Under the pieces are notes generated by a model. It searched no databases. It was not told the origin of the DNA and saw only the letters and a program-made list of their open reading frames with translations. 64,000 nucleotides of DNA. Source: Gautieria morchelliformis (Eukaryota > Basidiomycota > Agaricomycetes > Gomphales > Gomphaceae). The DNA is taken from NCBI GenBank assembly GCA_015179125.1, contig WHVA01000097.1, forward strand, positions 62,001 through 126,000, in the 5' to 3' direction. Of the stretch, positions 1 through 11,606 are shown one piece after another (position 1 is the stretch's first letter; each line of letters starts with the position of its first letter). The position numbers and the translations under genes were made by a program.

Positions 1-400
1 GGTTTCAGGAGGGTCTAAGCTCGTAGGTGGTGGTTGTGGAGTGAGAGCCATCTCCTTCCTTGAGGAGAGACGATGTTGCTTGACAGCAGAGAATATTAAC
101 CCCGCCTAGCGTGAGAACCTTGCCAAACCCTTATAGATGAGCATTGATGTCAGTTGCGGTGATAGCTTGTGTGGGCTGGACACATGGCACCTGGGCATCA
201 CCTTTGTCAGCTCTAATAAGTAACCTGATGGTGCTACCTTGTGCCTATCTAAGGAGGATATTCATAATGGTTATGTAATACAGCATATATGAGTATTAAT
301 AACAACATATAGGAATATATAGTAGTATTTATAAGGAGAATAATAGATGTTATTAGATGATTCTGTATATATTTAAACATCTCGAAGATATATATACACA

Positions 401-577
401 TGAGAGAGTATTAGAGTACAAGATAGAGTAACAGATACTTGGAGAGATACTTGTAACAGATATGAGTAGGAGTATTAGTATGACTAGTTATAATGAGAGA
501 GTATTAGACTACCATATGGAGTAATAGTAGTTGTCTAGATATTTGTAATATATATGAATAGTTATAATGATATAGTG
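401..577. repeat. Degenerate tandem duplication in AT-rich DNA
   Basis: Two imperfect copies of a unit of about 90 bases lie head to tail. Both start TGAGAGAGTATTAGA (401 and 494) and end near an ATATGA(A/G)TAG motif. The surrounding bases 1-780 are AT-rich and hold no supportable gene. It is probably a decayed satellite or LTR piece. Confidence 0.55.
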
Positions 578-1462
578 TATATTAAAAGTGGGTAGAAAAG
601 ATAAGAATTGGCGTTCTCGTCGGCGGAGCCCTGCTCGGGGAGGGACAAACAGAAATTTATTTATATCCCAACAATAAGATTGGCATGTACTTTCGTCCTC
701 TTCTTTTCTATAATTTGAGAATAAAATGGGTGAAGCTGCAGGTAATAAAAAGTTGTGAGCATCCGCCTAAGTAGAGAGGTTTAGCTATCGTACAGTGTAC
801 CAGCAGTTGTACCAGCTTTCAGCTGTCCCTCCAGCAAAATATTTGAGAAATCCAGAGTCCCAGTTCATACCTGACCCTCCCCAATAAGATCCACCTTTGC
901 TAACAACATCCACCTGCCCCACATGACTCCACCTTCCATCCCACCTCATGGTGCATTTTGCATGCTGCACCTCACTGTGAACACACTGGTATGAGCAAAC
1001 ACAAGAAAACTGGTCATCTCACTTCTTCACATGTTAACTATACTGCTCATCGGGGTCTCCTTGGCACACACACAGTCACAACATATCTGACTCAAAGCCA
1101 TAGAGAGCAACTTGCCCATGAACAGGAATGACAGGAAAAGCTGAATGGTTAGACCTCCTGCATCTCAAGTTCTATACTATTTTCTAATGACTATTATAAC
1201 AGTCCTGACAGCTCATGTAAATACATCATTGACCCACATTGCCCTTAAGGCAATGCATGCTGCTGGATAGATTACCTAATATTAGTGGATCCCTATGGAT
1301 CCACTGTATAGTTCTTGCGTGGGAACTGCGTGGCGGTTCCCTAGATAATCTTACCTTACACTGTCACTATGTAGCACATGGAATAACCACACATTGGTCG
1401 AGTTCCGTTTACCCTTGTGATACAAGGACATAAGATCCACTCACTTACACCTTTTTGAACTT

Positions 1463-1518
1463 CCTGCAGTTGTTCGCTTGGCGAACAACTGATCCACATG
1501 ATCTTGAAAAAGATCGCT
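1463..1518. repeat. Compound hairpin, related to one at 24.5 kb
   Basis: An 11-base perfect stem (CAGTTGTTCGC with GCGAACAACTG) is followed directly by a second palindrome built on GATCTT/AAGATC and flanked by TCCACA/TGTGGA. The layout (CCTGCAG, hairpin, short gap, CTTGAAAAAGAT) matches the reverse complement of bases 24502-24566. The two are therefore probably copies of one mobile-element end. A poly-T/pyrimidine run follows at 1548-1600. Confidence 0.55.
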
Positions 1519-1779
1519 GTGTGGACGGCTGTTTACCATTGAAGTTTCTCTTTTTTTTTTCATTGTTATTTTTATCTTTATCTTTATTTTTATTTTTTAT
1601 GTATATATATATATTGCATATTTGTCAAAGTAGATATCAAAAGATTTCCTTGACTTTGCTACAAATTCACCACAACAGCCTCTGCTTGCAAAATATAAGT
1701 CTATTCTCTATCATCCATTGTAAGCCCTCTGACATTTATTTATTTTCTCTGCATGCACAATAATTTCACTTTTAGGCTC

Positions 1780-1945
1780 TTGGGGTTATGCTACATATGG
1801 GTGACATACTACACTTGAGGGCATGCTATACATGGGGGATGCGTTATGCATGGAGACCTGCAATGCACACTATACTTGGGGATATGCGAGACTCAGGGAA
1901 CACATGCTGTACACAGGGACATGCTACACATAAGGGGGCACACAG
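1780..1945. repeat. Imperfect short-period repeats
   Basis: A motif of roughly 25 bases resembling GGGnATGCTACACATGGGG recurs six or seven times with many mismatches. It looks like a decayed minisatellite. Small ORFs through it are low complexity and I do not regard them as genes. Confidence 0.4.
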
Positions 1946-2233
1946 ACATGTGATAAATGTGTGGAGAATTACCTACCCTGATGTGTTACTTAGAGCTACT
2001 TTCAATTGCAATAAGATGTGTTTTACTTCTCTGAATGAGTTTTATTTATCCCAAGTTTTGTTTACCCAATGTGTTCAACCTAATCCCTGGGTGAAGCATG
2101 GGCATTCACCCTAATGGCAGTCCCCGTGCTTATACCATGGGTCCCTGGTGGTCTCAGGGAATCTAGGCTCATCCCATGACTCCCCAGTGGTCCCGACCCA
2201 GCGCTGTGGCACATCCAGGTGTATTCTGGTGCA

Positions 2234-2615
2234 CGTAAGGGCAACCCTGGCTGGTTGTGGAGATCACACTACCACACAACTTACAAGGGGAAATCCAAAG
2301 AGAAAAGTCTAAGGACCCCCAATGTCAGCGAGCCCATATTATACTACGCTGCACAGCCAGGGACAACACTTGGCACCCACCATCAACCCTGCATCCCCCT
2401 GACCTCCCTGACCCTTGATCGACCCTTGATGCCCCCTATTACGTGAGTCGCTTAATTTCTGACACTGTTCCGAGAGCGGAAGTTGGAAATTGGAGTGGAA
2501 GTTCTTCCAGAAGCGGAATCATTTCTGAAAGCGGAGGCGGAGATGGAATCGGAACCGGAAGCGGAGTCAGAAATGGAGTCGGAACTGGGAATGGGAAACA
2601 GGGTGTCCCCTGACA
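2234..2615. mobile_element. Solo LTR, family C, copy 1 (TSD GTGCA)
   Basis: This 382-base stretch matches 4631-5090 almost end to end. It is bounded by an exact 5-base target duplication, GTGCA at 2229-2233 and again at 2616-2620. It ends CCCCTGACA; its first base appears mutated (CG for the TG seen in the other copy). The 3' part is rich in CGGAAG-type short repeats. No coding capacity is seen. A solo LTR is what remains after recombination between the two LTRs of a retrotransposon. Confidence 0.75.
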
Positions 2616-2850
2616 GTGCACAGCATGGGGTCACGGTAGGAATAGACTTGCGATATGCAGTATTTTCACATGGACAGTTTTATGTTGCAGTATCAAGAGA
2701 GTCCATGTTGTTTAGGGGAGGGGAACAAAGCATCTACTATTGTATACAAAGAGGTGTTGCTAAAGCCTGATTAAACATGTATTTTCATTTGTATTTAATG
2801 CCCATAAAATAGTTTCATTTCACCAAATAATTCTTTAATACTATTAACTA

Positions 2851-2881
2851 CCCCTGTGCGAAGCACGGGTCTATTTGCTAG
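2851..2881 (+). mobile_element. Helitron-like 3' terminus
   Basis: A GC-rich hairpin (CCTGTGC-GAA-GCACGGG, one G-T wobble) is followed 8 bases later by CTAG and then T. Helitrons typically end with a short hairpin about 10 bases before a terminal CTRR and insert between A and T. No helicase/Rep gene is present here and I could not place a 5' TC end, so this is at most a non-autonomous or truncated element lying to the left. Confidence 0.5.
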
Positions 2882-2987
2882 TAATCAACAAGACCATTTC
2901 TATCCTATCTGAGCACTGATTGGTAGTAACAAGTTCAATTGACTGAACTTTTTCTGTGTACATGAGAGCTATTTAATTGAATGTAGA

Positions 2988-4581
2988 TGTCATGATTCGT
3001 TTATTCTGCGAATCATTTCTCAGCCCACAGCGAATGACCTCCTGAACCAGCGAATGGCTTCCCGAACCAGCAAACATCTTGCCAAAATATTCGTCGCCAT
3101 ACTGCTTTCGCATTCGCTATTCGCATCATTCCTGCCAGGATGCCAGGTGTTGGGGCCCTCATCCATCATAGAACCCATCATCTGTTAAACTCCCACTCCA
3201 TGACAGACCCACATGCTCAGGATGCATTCGGATAGTGTCAGTTGCAGCCTCCATGCAGGCTGGACTCAATGGGACTCGTACCACTGCAGGGCAGGACGAA
3301 TTAGCTTCGCTGAAGTTTTCACTACACAGTTGTCATGACCCATTCATTTCTTGTATCCAGCTATCCCTGTTTTCCCTTTCACCACCACTCTTCCATGTTC
3401 GCTCGGCTTCGCTCCATTCAATCCTTTCTCCATTCACTATTCGCCACATTTGCCAAATGACCATTCGCTACTTGCATCATTCACCAGTAGCCATGCCATC
3501 AAACACGATCGACATCCTTTACCTGGATTGATGGTTTATCACTGGTCCTATCATGAATTGCAAGGAGGTGCAGGCTGTCATGACTCGTTTATTTCTTGTA
3601 CCCAGCTATCCCTGTGTTCCCTTTCACCACTATTCCATGTTTGCTCGTCTTTGCTCCATTCACTCCTCGCTCCATTTGCTATTCACCACATTCGCCATAT
3701 GACCATTCGCCACTCGTATCATTCGCCAGCAGGCACGCCATCAAACACGATCGACATCCTTTACCCGGATTGATGGTTCATCACTGGTCCCATCATCTTC
3801 TCAACTCAACCCCCTTTGGGTGTTCCTATGGCCAGAATGCATTCGCGGGGCATCCTACCCATACGTCATGTGGGATCAACCCAGCAGACGAAGAGTCCGT
3901 GCAGGGTGGTGCATATGCAGGTCCCAAGGCGTGTTTTTGTACATAGGGGCCTTCGCCCTCTTTCCTCTCTGTCGTTTCATGTTCGCACCCCTCTTCCATT
4001 CTATTGTATGTCTATTTCATCTATTATGTATCCTGACCGCACACCCCTATCCAACCCTGACTCCAAACGGCCTCTTTCCTATTCGCTAGCACCATATGAG
4101 CATTCGGTATAAGTAGTCTACATTCGCATGTATATTCTCCAGTTTAATTATCATACGTCCATCTTGTGCAAACTTGACCTCGCTGTGACCATCATCTTGA
4201 GCCTTCTCCTGTAGATTTCTATCTTCGACCAGAAGAGGACTTAGGCATCACTGGTGAGTTCTCATACTTCATCTTTGTTACCTTAGCCTTCGAGTTATTT
4301 TCTGTGCTGTTGGCGAAAGGCTCCGAAGGAGTGCCTTCGCCGGCAAAAGGATTGTCGCTACTTAGACAACCTTTCCGTGACACCTCGCACATTACATCGT
4401 CAAGTGCCATGGGCTATTTTGCTATGACTGTAGATCAGGGCGAATTCCTTTCAAGTAACCCTCTTACTTCTTAACCTTTACCTCTTCGGTACTGTTCGCT
4501 GGGCGATTCGCTAGATCGCACACGCTATTCGGGCATTTGCCACTAACATGCGATATTAACACCCAAAATCCAATCTTGACA
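2988..4581. mobile_element. Solo LTR, family A, copy 1 (TSD GTAGA)
   Basis: The element starts TGTCATGA and ends TCTTGACA, with the TG...CA ends and short inverted termini of LTRs. It is flanked by the exact 5-base duplication GTAGA (2983-2987 and 4582-4586). At 1594 bases it is longer than copy 2 because its left part is iterated: a unit starting TGTCATGAC recurs at 3331 and 3576. The ATTCGC/TTCGC motif is scattered throughout. Several overlapping ORFs of 90-140 codons are by-products of the iteration and are not genes. Confidence 0.85.
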
Positions 4582-4630
4582 GTAGAGTCAGCTCGATGGA
4601 GGTGCATGCGCTGGGTCATGTGGTCGCATG

Positions 4631-5090
4631 TGTAAGGGCAATCCTAGGCAGCTGTGGAGACCACACTACCACACAGCCGACAAGGGGAAATCTGAAGTAT
4701 ATATATAACTAAACAGAATATGCAAGAGAGGGGATTCTCACCTGACAAGGGGAAATTCAAAGGGAAAAGTCCAAGGAAACCCCAATGTCAGCGAGCCTGT
4801 ATCATACTATGCTAGTCCACGGCCAGGGACAACACTTGGCACTCACCATCAACCCTGCATTCCCCTGACCTCCCTGGCCCTTGGCCGACCCTTGATGCCA
4901 TGTATTACATGAGTTGCTTGACTTCCAACACCCTTCTGAAACTGGAAGTCAGAGAATGGAGAAGAATTGGCAAAGTGAATGGAAGTGGTGGAAGTTCTCC
5001 CACAAGTGGAACCATTTCTGAAAGTGGAGTCGGAAATGAAAGCAGAACTTGGGGTGGTGTCAGAGCTGGAAAACAGGGTGTCCCCTGACA
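4631..5090. mobile_element. Solo LTR, family C, copy 2
   Basis: It is homologous to 2234-2615 and starts TGTAAGGG and ends CCCCTGACA. The flanks GCATG (4626-4630) and GAATG (5091-5095) agree at four of five positions, as expected for an old target duplication. It carries an extra segment of about 80 bases (around 4690-4770) bounded by copies of GACAAGGGGAAAT, i.e. an internal duplication or small insertion. Confidence 0.7.
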
Positions 5091-6118
5091 GAATGGATGT
5101 GGCTCAAGATCCTAGGATTGTGAGCCACATCATTTTGCTAAATACTGTGATGGCTGCATACCTAACTGATCTGATATTCTGTTGTAGCTGAGTTTGAGAA
5201 TTCTATTGTAGTTTGTTTCTGGATCACAGTGGTGTGGGCTCGGGCTTTATGCAGGGTCAGGCACTTGTCCTTGGTACATCAGATCAGTGACTTGGCCCTG
5301 GAGTGATGGATTAGCTTGGGATGGCTCATGTATGTGTCACAATTCCAGACCAAAAACATTACCCTCACTTCATTTTACTTCATCCAACCCCTTCTACCCG
5401 CAACACGCCCATGCCACTACTCCTTAGCTTCCACCTCGATCGCACACACACCCACACGATCCACCACAACATCCCATCAAACCTGCGGACACGCAGCTGA
5501 TCCAGCAACCCACAGATCTGCCCCTGAACCGAGACAGAGCCCGAACCCGAGAGCATCTGATCCGTGGAGTGGCATGCCAGCTAGCTCGCCGGCCACTCGT
5601 ATTCCCTTTTATCCTATTCCTTCTTTCTTCTATTCCATTCCTTTCTGGTGCACGTACCATACTCCACTCCTCTCATTCGATAGATACAATATACATATGT
5701 TCCACAGCTACCGGCATATCAAACCCTGCTACCTAGTCCTAACACCTGCACCATCTCACGCCGGTCGTTCTTATCCATTCTAGTCCATTCCTTTCACTAG
5801 TTAAAAGGGCTGCCATGTACATAGTACAGCCCCCAGTTAATCAAACTCACCTGTTACACACACAAGCATTCGTCTCGAAACACTCTACTCGTGTTAGATT
5901 CCATCTTGCTGCGCATATATACTGCGCAGACTATTTTCCATAGAACCACTCTTATTCTTCACAGTATGCACTACTGGGCTTGGGATTGTTGGAAAATGTT
6001 TGGAATAGTCAAGATGTATGTGGTGTGGGTTGCATGTGGTTGTGTGATGTAGGTTTTTGTTTTGTTGGATATGTGAAAGGGGTTGCATAGCTTTGGGTTA
6101 TGTTCATGAAACTCCCCC
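5091..6118. other. No gene recognised
   Basis: The stretch holds one proline/threonine/histidine-rich open frame (5316-5783, +) without recognisable domains and several shorter ones. I see no motif supporting a gene. The right end merges into the Copia fragment. Confidence 0.5.
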
Positions 6119-6415
6119 TCAAGCACAACACATTCCTAGCAGTCCTAGGATGTGTATGTGCTTGCATGGTGACAGTGGTTTTGTCAAGACATCAGTGGGG
6201 TTCTCAAGTGATTTGATGTACATTGATGTTGTTGTTGGAGAATGCAATGGAAGATTGAGTGTTGGTAAAGATGGGGATAGGGGTGAAGTTGTGTTTGAAG
6301 TCTTTATCAAGCCTGATGTGCCATATCCCTTCTGCCATTCCAGATGAGCCCACCACCACTTCCTATTCCATGGTAAACCTGCTGACTGTATTCTGCTTCT
6401 TTGATGCCCATGCAC
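6119..6415 (-). pseudogene. Ty1/Copia polyprotein C-terminal fragment
   Basis: On the - strand the translation contains SLENPTDVLTKPLSP followed by a helix ending LLGM. This matches the Copia RNase H end, where a conserved N-x-A-D-x-x-T-K-x-L motif precedes the last helix. Nothing upstream reads as reverse transcriptase or integrase in this frame, so only the tail of the polyprotein remains. It is non-functional. The call rests on a short motif. Confidence 0.6.
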
Positions 6416-7059
6416 TGTTGAATCTGAACATCCAACCTGTCATTGACTTCCAGTCATCTTGATCGCCAGTGAAGTCTGTATCTGTGTACCCCACCAGGTT
6501 ATAACCCAATCCCATCACTCCACCCCCCCCTCCCCTTCATGTAAGTGATCTCATACTCCCTTGTGTTCAATAAATATCTCACTATTCTTTTAGCTGCTCC
6601 CCAATGGGTGATGTTTGGCTTCGATGAGTATTGCATGCATTTGTTGATGGTGTAGGTGATATTGGGTCGTGGGTGCTACACAATAGTTTACACTGCCTAT
6701 TATGGATATCGAAGGTTAATGATGTCAGAGGGGGTGGTGGAGCATAAGTGGATGTTGTGAGCCATTGGTGAGTTTATGGCAGGTCCAGGATGGATGTTTA
6801 TAGTTATCATATATATGTATATATAGCTAATCTATCTGTATTTCATAACATATATCACAATTGACACAGTTGCCAGAACCTGTAAGGCATGCTTAATCCT
6901 AGCCCTAATGTTCTTTCTCACAGCCTGCAGCTCCCCCAGGAAAAGGTGTATACCCTATTGTCTAAACATCAATAGTTATATATCTTTGTACTACATATTA
7001 TTTTAAACATACCTTCTAATCAGATCTATCAACCATATATAATAACATAGTAGAGTTAT
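6416..7059. other. No gene recognised
   Basis: AT-rich sequence with short ATATAT runs (around 6810-6830). No open frame with protein-like composition was seen on either strand. Confidence 0.5.
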
Positions 7060-7212
7060 TGTCCATACTTGCTTCTACATTCTGTCATTGTACATCTAAC
7101 ATGCTTCATATATACTTCCAACATATAGTCATATGGTCCATACCTACCTCTACACTCTATCATCATACATCTAACAAACTTCATATATACTTTTAACATA
7201 TAGTCATCCAAA
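7060..7212. repeat. Tandem duplication, about 77-base unit
   Basis: Two adjacent copies each read TCCATAC, CTACA(T/C)TCT, GT/ATCAT, ACATCTAACA, CTTCATATATACTT and ACATATAGTCAT in order. Divergence is modest. No gene. Confidence 0.6.
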
Positions 7213-7536
7213 TCCTATCTGAAATTGCTCTGTTATCTCAATACGCACCATGCTTCAGCACATACAAATATATTTTTAAAATATCAGAACATTCAAAAAA
7301 TTTTAGGACATCCACAATATACAAATCACTCAAAATGATGGACTATGAATTCAGTTAGAGTTGATTTTTTAAAATATATCTAATATATCCTGGAAGATTG
7401 TACATTATTGTCAATCTGAACATCCTCCCAGGAGTGATTTTGAACCTCTTGGTGATAGTGTCGATGAATGCTGGTTGCGATATGCGAATGCTGCCAATTT
7501 CTCAATTCCAGATGATCTGAATGCCAAGGAGACACA
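7213..7536. other. No gene recognised
   Basis: AT-rich sequence between the tandem duplication and the inverted LTR. No coding signal or repeat structure was identified. Confidence 0.5.
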
Positions 7537-7667
7537 TGTCAAGATTGGATTTTAGGCGTTAATATTGTGTATTAGTGAACACAGCGAATGCCCAAACGGC
7601 TTGTGCAATGAGGTGTGTAGTTCGGCAAACAAGGTTAAGCCAATAAAGGTTTATGAGGTAAGGGGGC

Positions 7668-8885
7668 TGTCATGACGTGTTTATTTCCCATACTCAGATG
7701 CCCTGTTCTCCCATTTCTCACTCCACCTCCGTGTTCGGCAACTGATCTTCACTGTTTGTGCAATTTACCATAGCCACGCCATCAAAGCACAATCGACGTC
7801 TTTGGACTGACTTGGCAGTCATCGTTGGGCCTATCACCTCCTCTGCTCAACCCTCTTTCGATGGTGTTCCTATGATCGGATTGTCATGACTTGTGTATTT
7901 CCTGCACCTTGTTATCCCCATTTCCCCTTTCGCCACTCCTCCCCCATGTTCGCTCGGCTTCGCCCTCCACCTCGACCACCCCTGCCCTATGTCATCTCCG
8001 TTCGCCCTTCCTCGCATTTCGCCGAACAGCCATTCGCTGCTTGCATCATTCACCAGCAGGCACACCATCAAATCATGATCAACATCCCTACCCGGCATGA
8101 TGGCTCATCAGTAGCTCCATCAGCTTCTCAATCCAACCCCCTTTTGGTGTTCATATGAGCAGGGTGCGTTTGCGGGACGTTCTACCTGTAGGTCATGTGG
8201 GATCAACCCAGCAGATGAAGAACTCATGCAGGGTGATGTATATGTGGGCCCCAAGACATGAGTTCGTACATAGGTGCCTTCGCCACCTTTACTCTCCGTC
8301 GTTTCATGTTCACACTCTTCCCTCACTCTATTGTATGTTTATTCCATCTACTTAGTATCATGACTGCGCACCCCCATCCAACCCTGACTCACGACGGCCT
8401 CTTTCCTATTCGCTGATACCTTACGAGCATTCGATATAAGTAGTTTACATTCGCATGTATATTCTCCAGTTCAATTATCATATGTCGTCCATCTTGTGCA
8501 AACTTGACCTTGCTGTGATCATCGTCTTGAGCCTTCTCCTGGAGATTTCTATCTTCGACCAGAAGAGGACTTAGGCGTCACTGGTGAGTTTTCATACATC
8601 ATCTTCGTTACCTTAGCCTTCGAACTATTTTCTGTGCTGACGGCGAAGGGATTGTCGCTACTTAGACAGCCCTTCCGTGACACCTTGTACATTACATCAT
8701 CAAGTGCCATGGGCTATTTCACTACGACTGTAGATAGGGCGAGCTCCACTCAGGCAGCCCTTTTATCTTGTGAACATTTATTGGTTCACCTATTCACTGA
8801 ACAGCATACTTATTTGCACAAGTTATTTGGGCATTCGCTGTGTTCACTAATACACGATATTAACGCCTAAAAACCAATCTTGACA
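7668..8885 (+). mobile_element. Solo LTR, family A, copy 2 (TSD GGGGC)
   Basis: The copy is 1218 bases, starts TGTCATGACG and ends CTTGACA, with exact 5-base duplications GGGGC at 7663-7667 and 8886-8890. It is inserted in the opposite-strand copy that spans 7537-10409. Its left part is duplicated once internally (a second TGTCATGAC at 7882). The right half parallels 3830-4580 of copy 1. No genes. Confidence 0.9.
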
Positions 8886-9601
8886 GGGGCCTGTCTACAG
8901 TCAAAGCAAAATAGTCTGTGATACTTGATGATGTAACATTCAAGGTCTCATGGAAAGGTTGTCTAGTAGTAACAATCCTTTCACCGGCAAAGGCACTCCT
9001 TTGGAGCCCTTCACTGACAGCACCGACAATGGTTTGAAGACTGAATTAGTGAAGGTGAAATATGGAAACCCACCAGTGGTGCTCAAGTCCTCCTCTGGTC
9101 TAAGATAGTTGTCTATGGAAGAGGGCTTAAGACAATGGTCACAGTGAGGTCAAGTTTTGCACAAGATAGATGTATGATAATTCAACTGCAGAATATACAT
9201 GCGAATGTAAACTACTTATACCAAATGCTCAGATGATATTAGCGAATAGGAGAGAGGCTGTTGTGAGTCAGGATTGGATAGGGGTGCGCAGTCAGGATAC
9301 AAATGGATGAAACACATATACAATAGAAGAAAGGAGGAGTGTGAAGATGAAACAATGGGGGGAGAGAGGAAAAAGGTACCTATGTAAGAAGACCCACCTT
9401 CAGACCTGCATACATGTTACCCTGCACGGACTCTTGGTCTTATGGGTCAATCTCACATGATCTACTGGTAGGATGTCCTGCAAATGCATCCCAGCCATAG
9501 GAACACCCAAAGGGGGTTGAACCCGGGAGGTGATGGGGCCAGTGATGGACCATCACACCAGTTAGAGGATGTCGATCATGTTTGATGGCGTGACTACTGG
9601 T

Positions 9602-10279
9602 TGTTACGTATCGAGATTTCCACTAAGTCGGAACTAGAAAGGACAGCGGCTTCAACTTATAGGTTGCGCCCCCAATGAACTATCGTCCTAAGTATTTCGG
9701 AACTGAGTCGGAAGTCGGAAAGTACTGAACCAAAGATTGGTCGGAACTTGAGTCGGAACTGAGGCGGAAGGCGGAGAGAGACTGAGATCCTGCTAGACTC
9801 ACTGTACTAAGAACAGGAGATGGAGCGAAAGAAATCAAGTATTGAAGGCGATTATCTGATTGCAGAATAAGAGACATACATGACAGGTTTTTATACAAAG
9901 AGTTGAGACAACAGGTAATGGTATGGTACTAAGCAAATTCCAGGGGAAGTGGAAGTCGAGTAGACAATGCGTGGGAACTAACTAATTGGGAACAATGGGA
10001 CTACAAGGGGGTTCAGGGTAAGGTAGAACAATGGCAAATAACAAGGGGTCGGGGAAACATATCTGACAACGAAAACACAAGGAGGGTCGGACATATGGTC
10101 TTGATGAACGGTAAGGTGGGTCCGGTGGGTCCAAGTAATAGAGTCGAAAGAACAAGGGAAATGTACAAGGGGCGGAATGTCGGAAATAACGGAGGGGCGG
10201 AAAGTGTTGCGGAAGTATCGTAGGGGCAGAAGGTATTGCGGAACTGATGGTCGGAAGTCGGAAATGAACGGTCGTAACA
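9602..10279. mobile_element. Solo LTR, family B (TSD CTGGT)
   Basis: The element starts TGTTACG and ends CGTAACA, perfect 7-base inverted ends, and is flanked by CTGGT (9597-9601 and 10280-10284). It is 678 bases and rich in TCGGAA/GCGGAA short repeats near both ends. It interrupts an inverted family A LTR. Open frames within it are not supported as genes. Confidence 0.9.
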
Positions 10280-10409
10280 CTGGTGAATGATGTGAGTAGC
10301 GAATGGTCATTCAGTGAATTCGGTGAAGAGCGAATGGAGCGAAGATAGAGATGGAGGGATGCAAGGGAGAATGGGGGTAACTGGATACAAGAATAAATGA
10401 GTCATGACA

Positions 10410-11062
10410 ACATGTTGGATCACCCAGGTCCTGTATGTTGAAACACCCCCTGATGTCTGATTGTTGTGATACATTCCTGAATCCAGTCCCAAAGCCTTGG
10501 CTTCAGTTCTCATTTGGGAACCTCGGGTTTCACTCAGCTTCCTTCGGGCTTCTCTTCGCACCATCCATCACCCCTGACTTCCTCTTCTAGTTAGTTCCCC
10601 GTTTGCCTGACCCTTCGTTCCCCTATCCATTGATCCGATCATTGACCCCTCGCGACCCTGCACGCTACTTTACTATATAGACCCCCAGTCCATGTATCGT
10701 AGTTCCTCAGTTCAGATATCAAATTAGCTTCTCATACTTAGACCTCTCTGCTTGATATCAATTCTCGGCTTATAGCCAATACTGTTGGGTGCATACATTC
10801 TCCTGCACCAAAATCAAGCATAATATATTCAATTTATTGTATGGTGTTCCCATTCTTTCTCACATTGTTCTTGTACCATGCATCCACTGCCCTGATTATT
10901 TTCGAAATTTTCTGATCACTTCTTATCTTTCTATTTTGTTTTGTTTTCTTTATTTTCACAACCGGCTCCACCCAGCGGAGTTTGAAATGACTTATGACGT
11001 GCGAGCTCGTGGGCGCTAAAGGGCCGGGTGCATGTATATGCATTCTGAGACAGCATAATGCT
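10410..11062. other. No gene recognised
   Basis: Short open frames on both strands (for example 10307-10564 and 10834-11043, both -) have no family features. A stretch near 10670-10790 with TATATAG and CT-rich runs looks like LTR or promoter debris, but its ends cannot be fixed. Confidence 0.4.
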
Positions 11063-11424
11063 CCTCTCTCAGTGACAATAAATTCACTGAGAGAGGCCAG
11101 TAGTATTCTTTATTTTTTTTCATAGCAGGTTGACCCAAAATTATGTAGTGAATTTGATTCTAATTATTGGATTAATATAACAGTGACAATAAATTCACTG
11201 AGAGAGGCAAGTAGTATTCTTTATTTTTTCATAGCATGTTGACCCAAAATCATGTAGTGAATTTGATTCTAGGTATTGTATTAATATAACAGTGACAATA
11301 AATTCACTGAGAGAGGCAAGTAGTATTCTTTATTTTTTCATAGCATGTTGACCCAAAATCATGTAGTGAATTTGATTCTAGGTATTGTATTAATATAACA
11401 GTGACAATAAATTCACTGAGAGAG
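11063..11424. repeat. Tandem repeat of about 110 bases with terminal hairpin
   Basis: Units start AGTGACAATAAATTCACTG at 11071, 11182, 11291 and 11400 (the last is partial). The second and third full units are nearly identical. The first unit lies in a perfect 13-base stem (CCTCTCTCAGTGA ... TCACTGAGAGAGG) with an 8-base loop at 11063-11096. The later units keep the right arm but only six bases of the left arm. Confidence 0.85.
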
Positions 11425-11606
11425 TGAATTGATTCTAGCTTTCTAAGAATTCCACAGAACCTTCCCTGCCATAACCTGAGTTGCTAACAAAGACCACTCC
11501 TGAAATTAGGGCAGAACACTGAGTGGGCACAACCAATGAGGTTGAAGCCAGGCCCTCTGACCTGAGACCTGAGTTCAGCCTTGGTAAAGCCAAACTACAG
11601 TACAAC

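Larger units (their letters stand above)
7537..10409 (-). mobile_element. Inverted family A LTR split by two later LTRs
   Basis: Reading rightwards, the reverse complement of a family A LTR begins TGTCAAGATTGG at 7537. It stops at 7667, resumes at 8891 after another family A LTR, stops again at 9601, resumes at 10285 after a family B LTR, and ends TCATGACA at 10409. Each resumption starts right after the target duplication of the inserted LTR (GGGGC, CTGGT). This older copy is thus the host of two nested insertions. Its own flanks (ACACA, ACATG) do not form a clean duplication. Confidence 0.8.

Noticed and set aside
3235..3946. Overlapping + frames of 98-140 codons rich in His, Ser and Pro
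   Set aside because: They are by-products of the iterated LTR A sequence; similar frames recur at each copy (7886-8158, 12533-12778) in different phases.
5316..5783. 155-codon + frame near 5.3 kb
   Set aside because: Biased composition, no domain, no supporting introns and a position in repeat-rich DNA.
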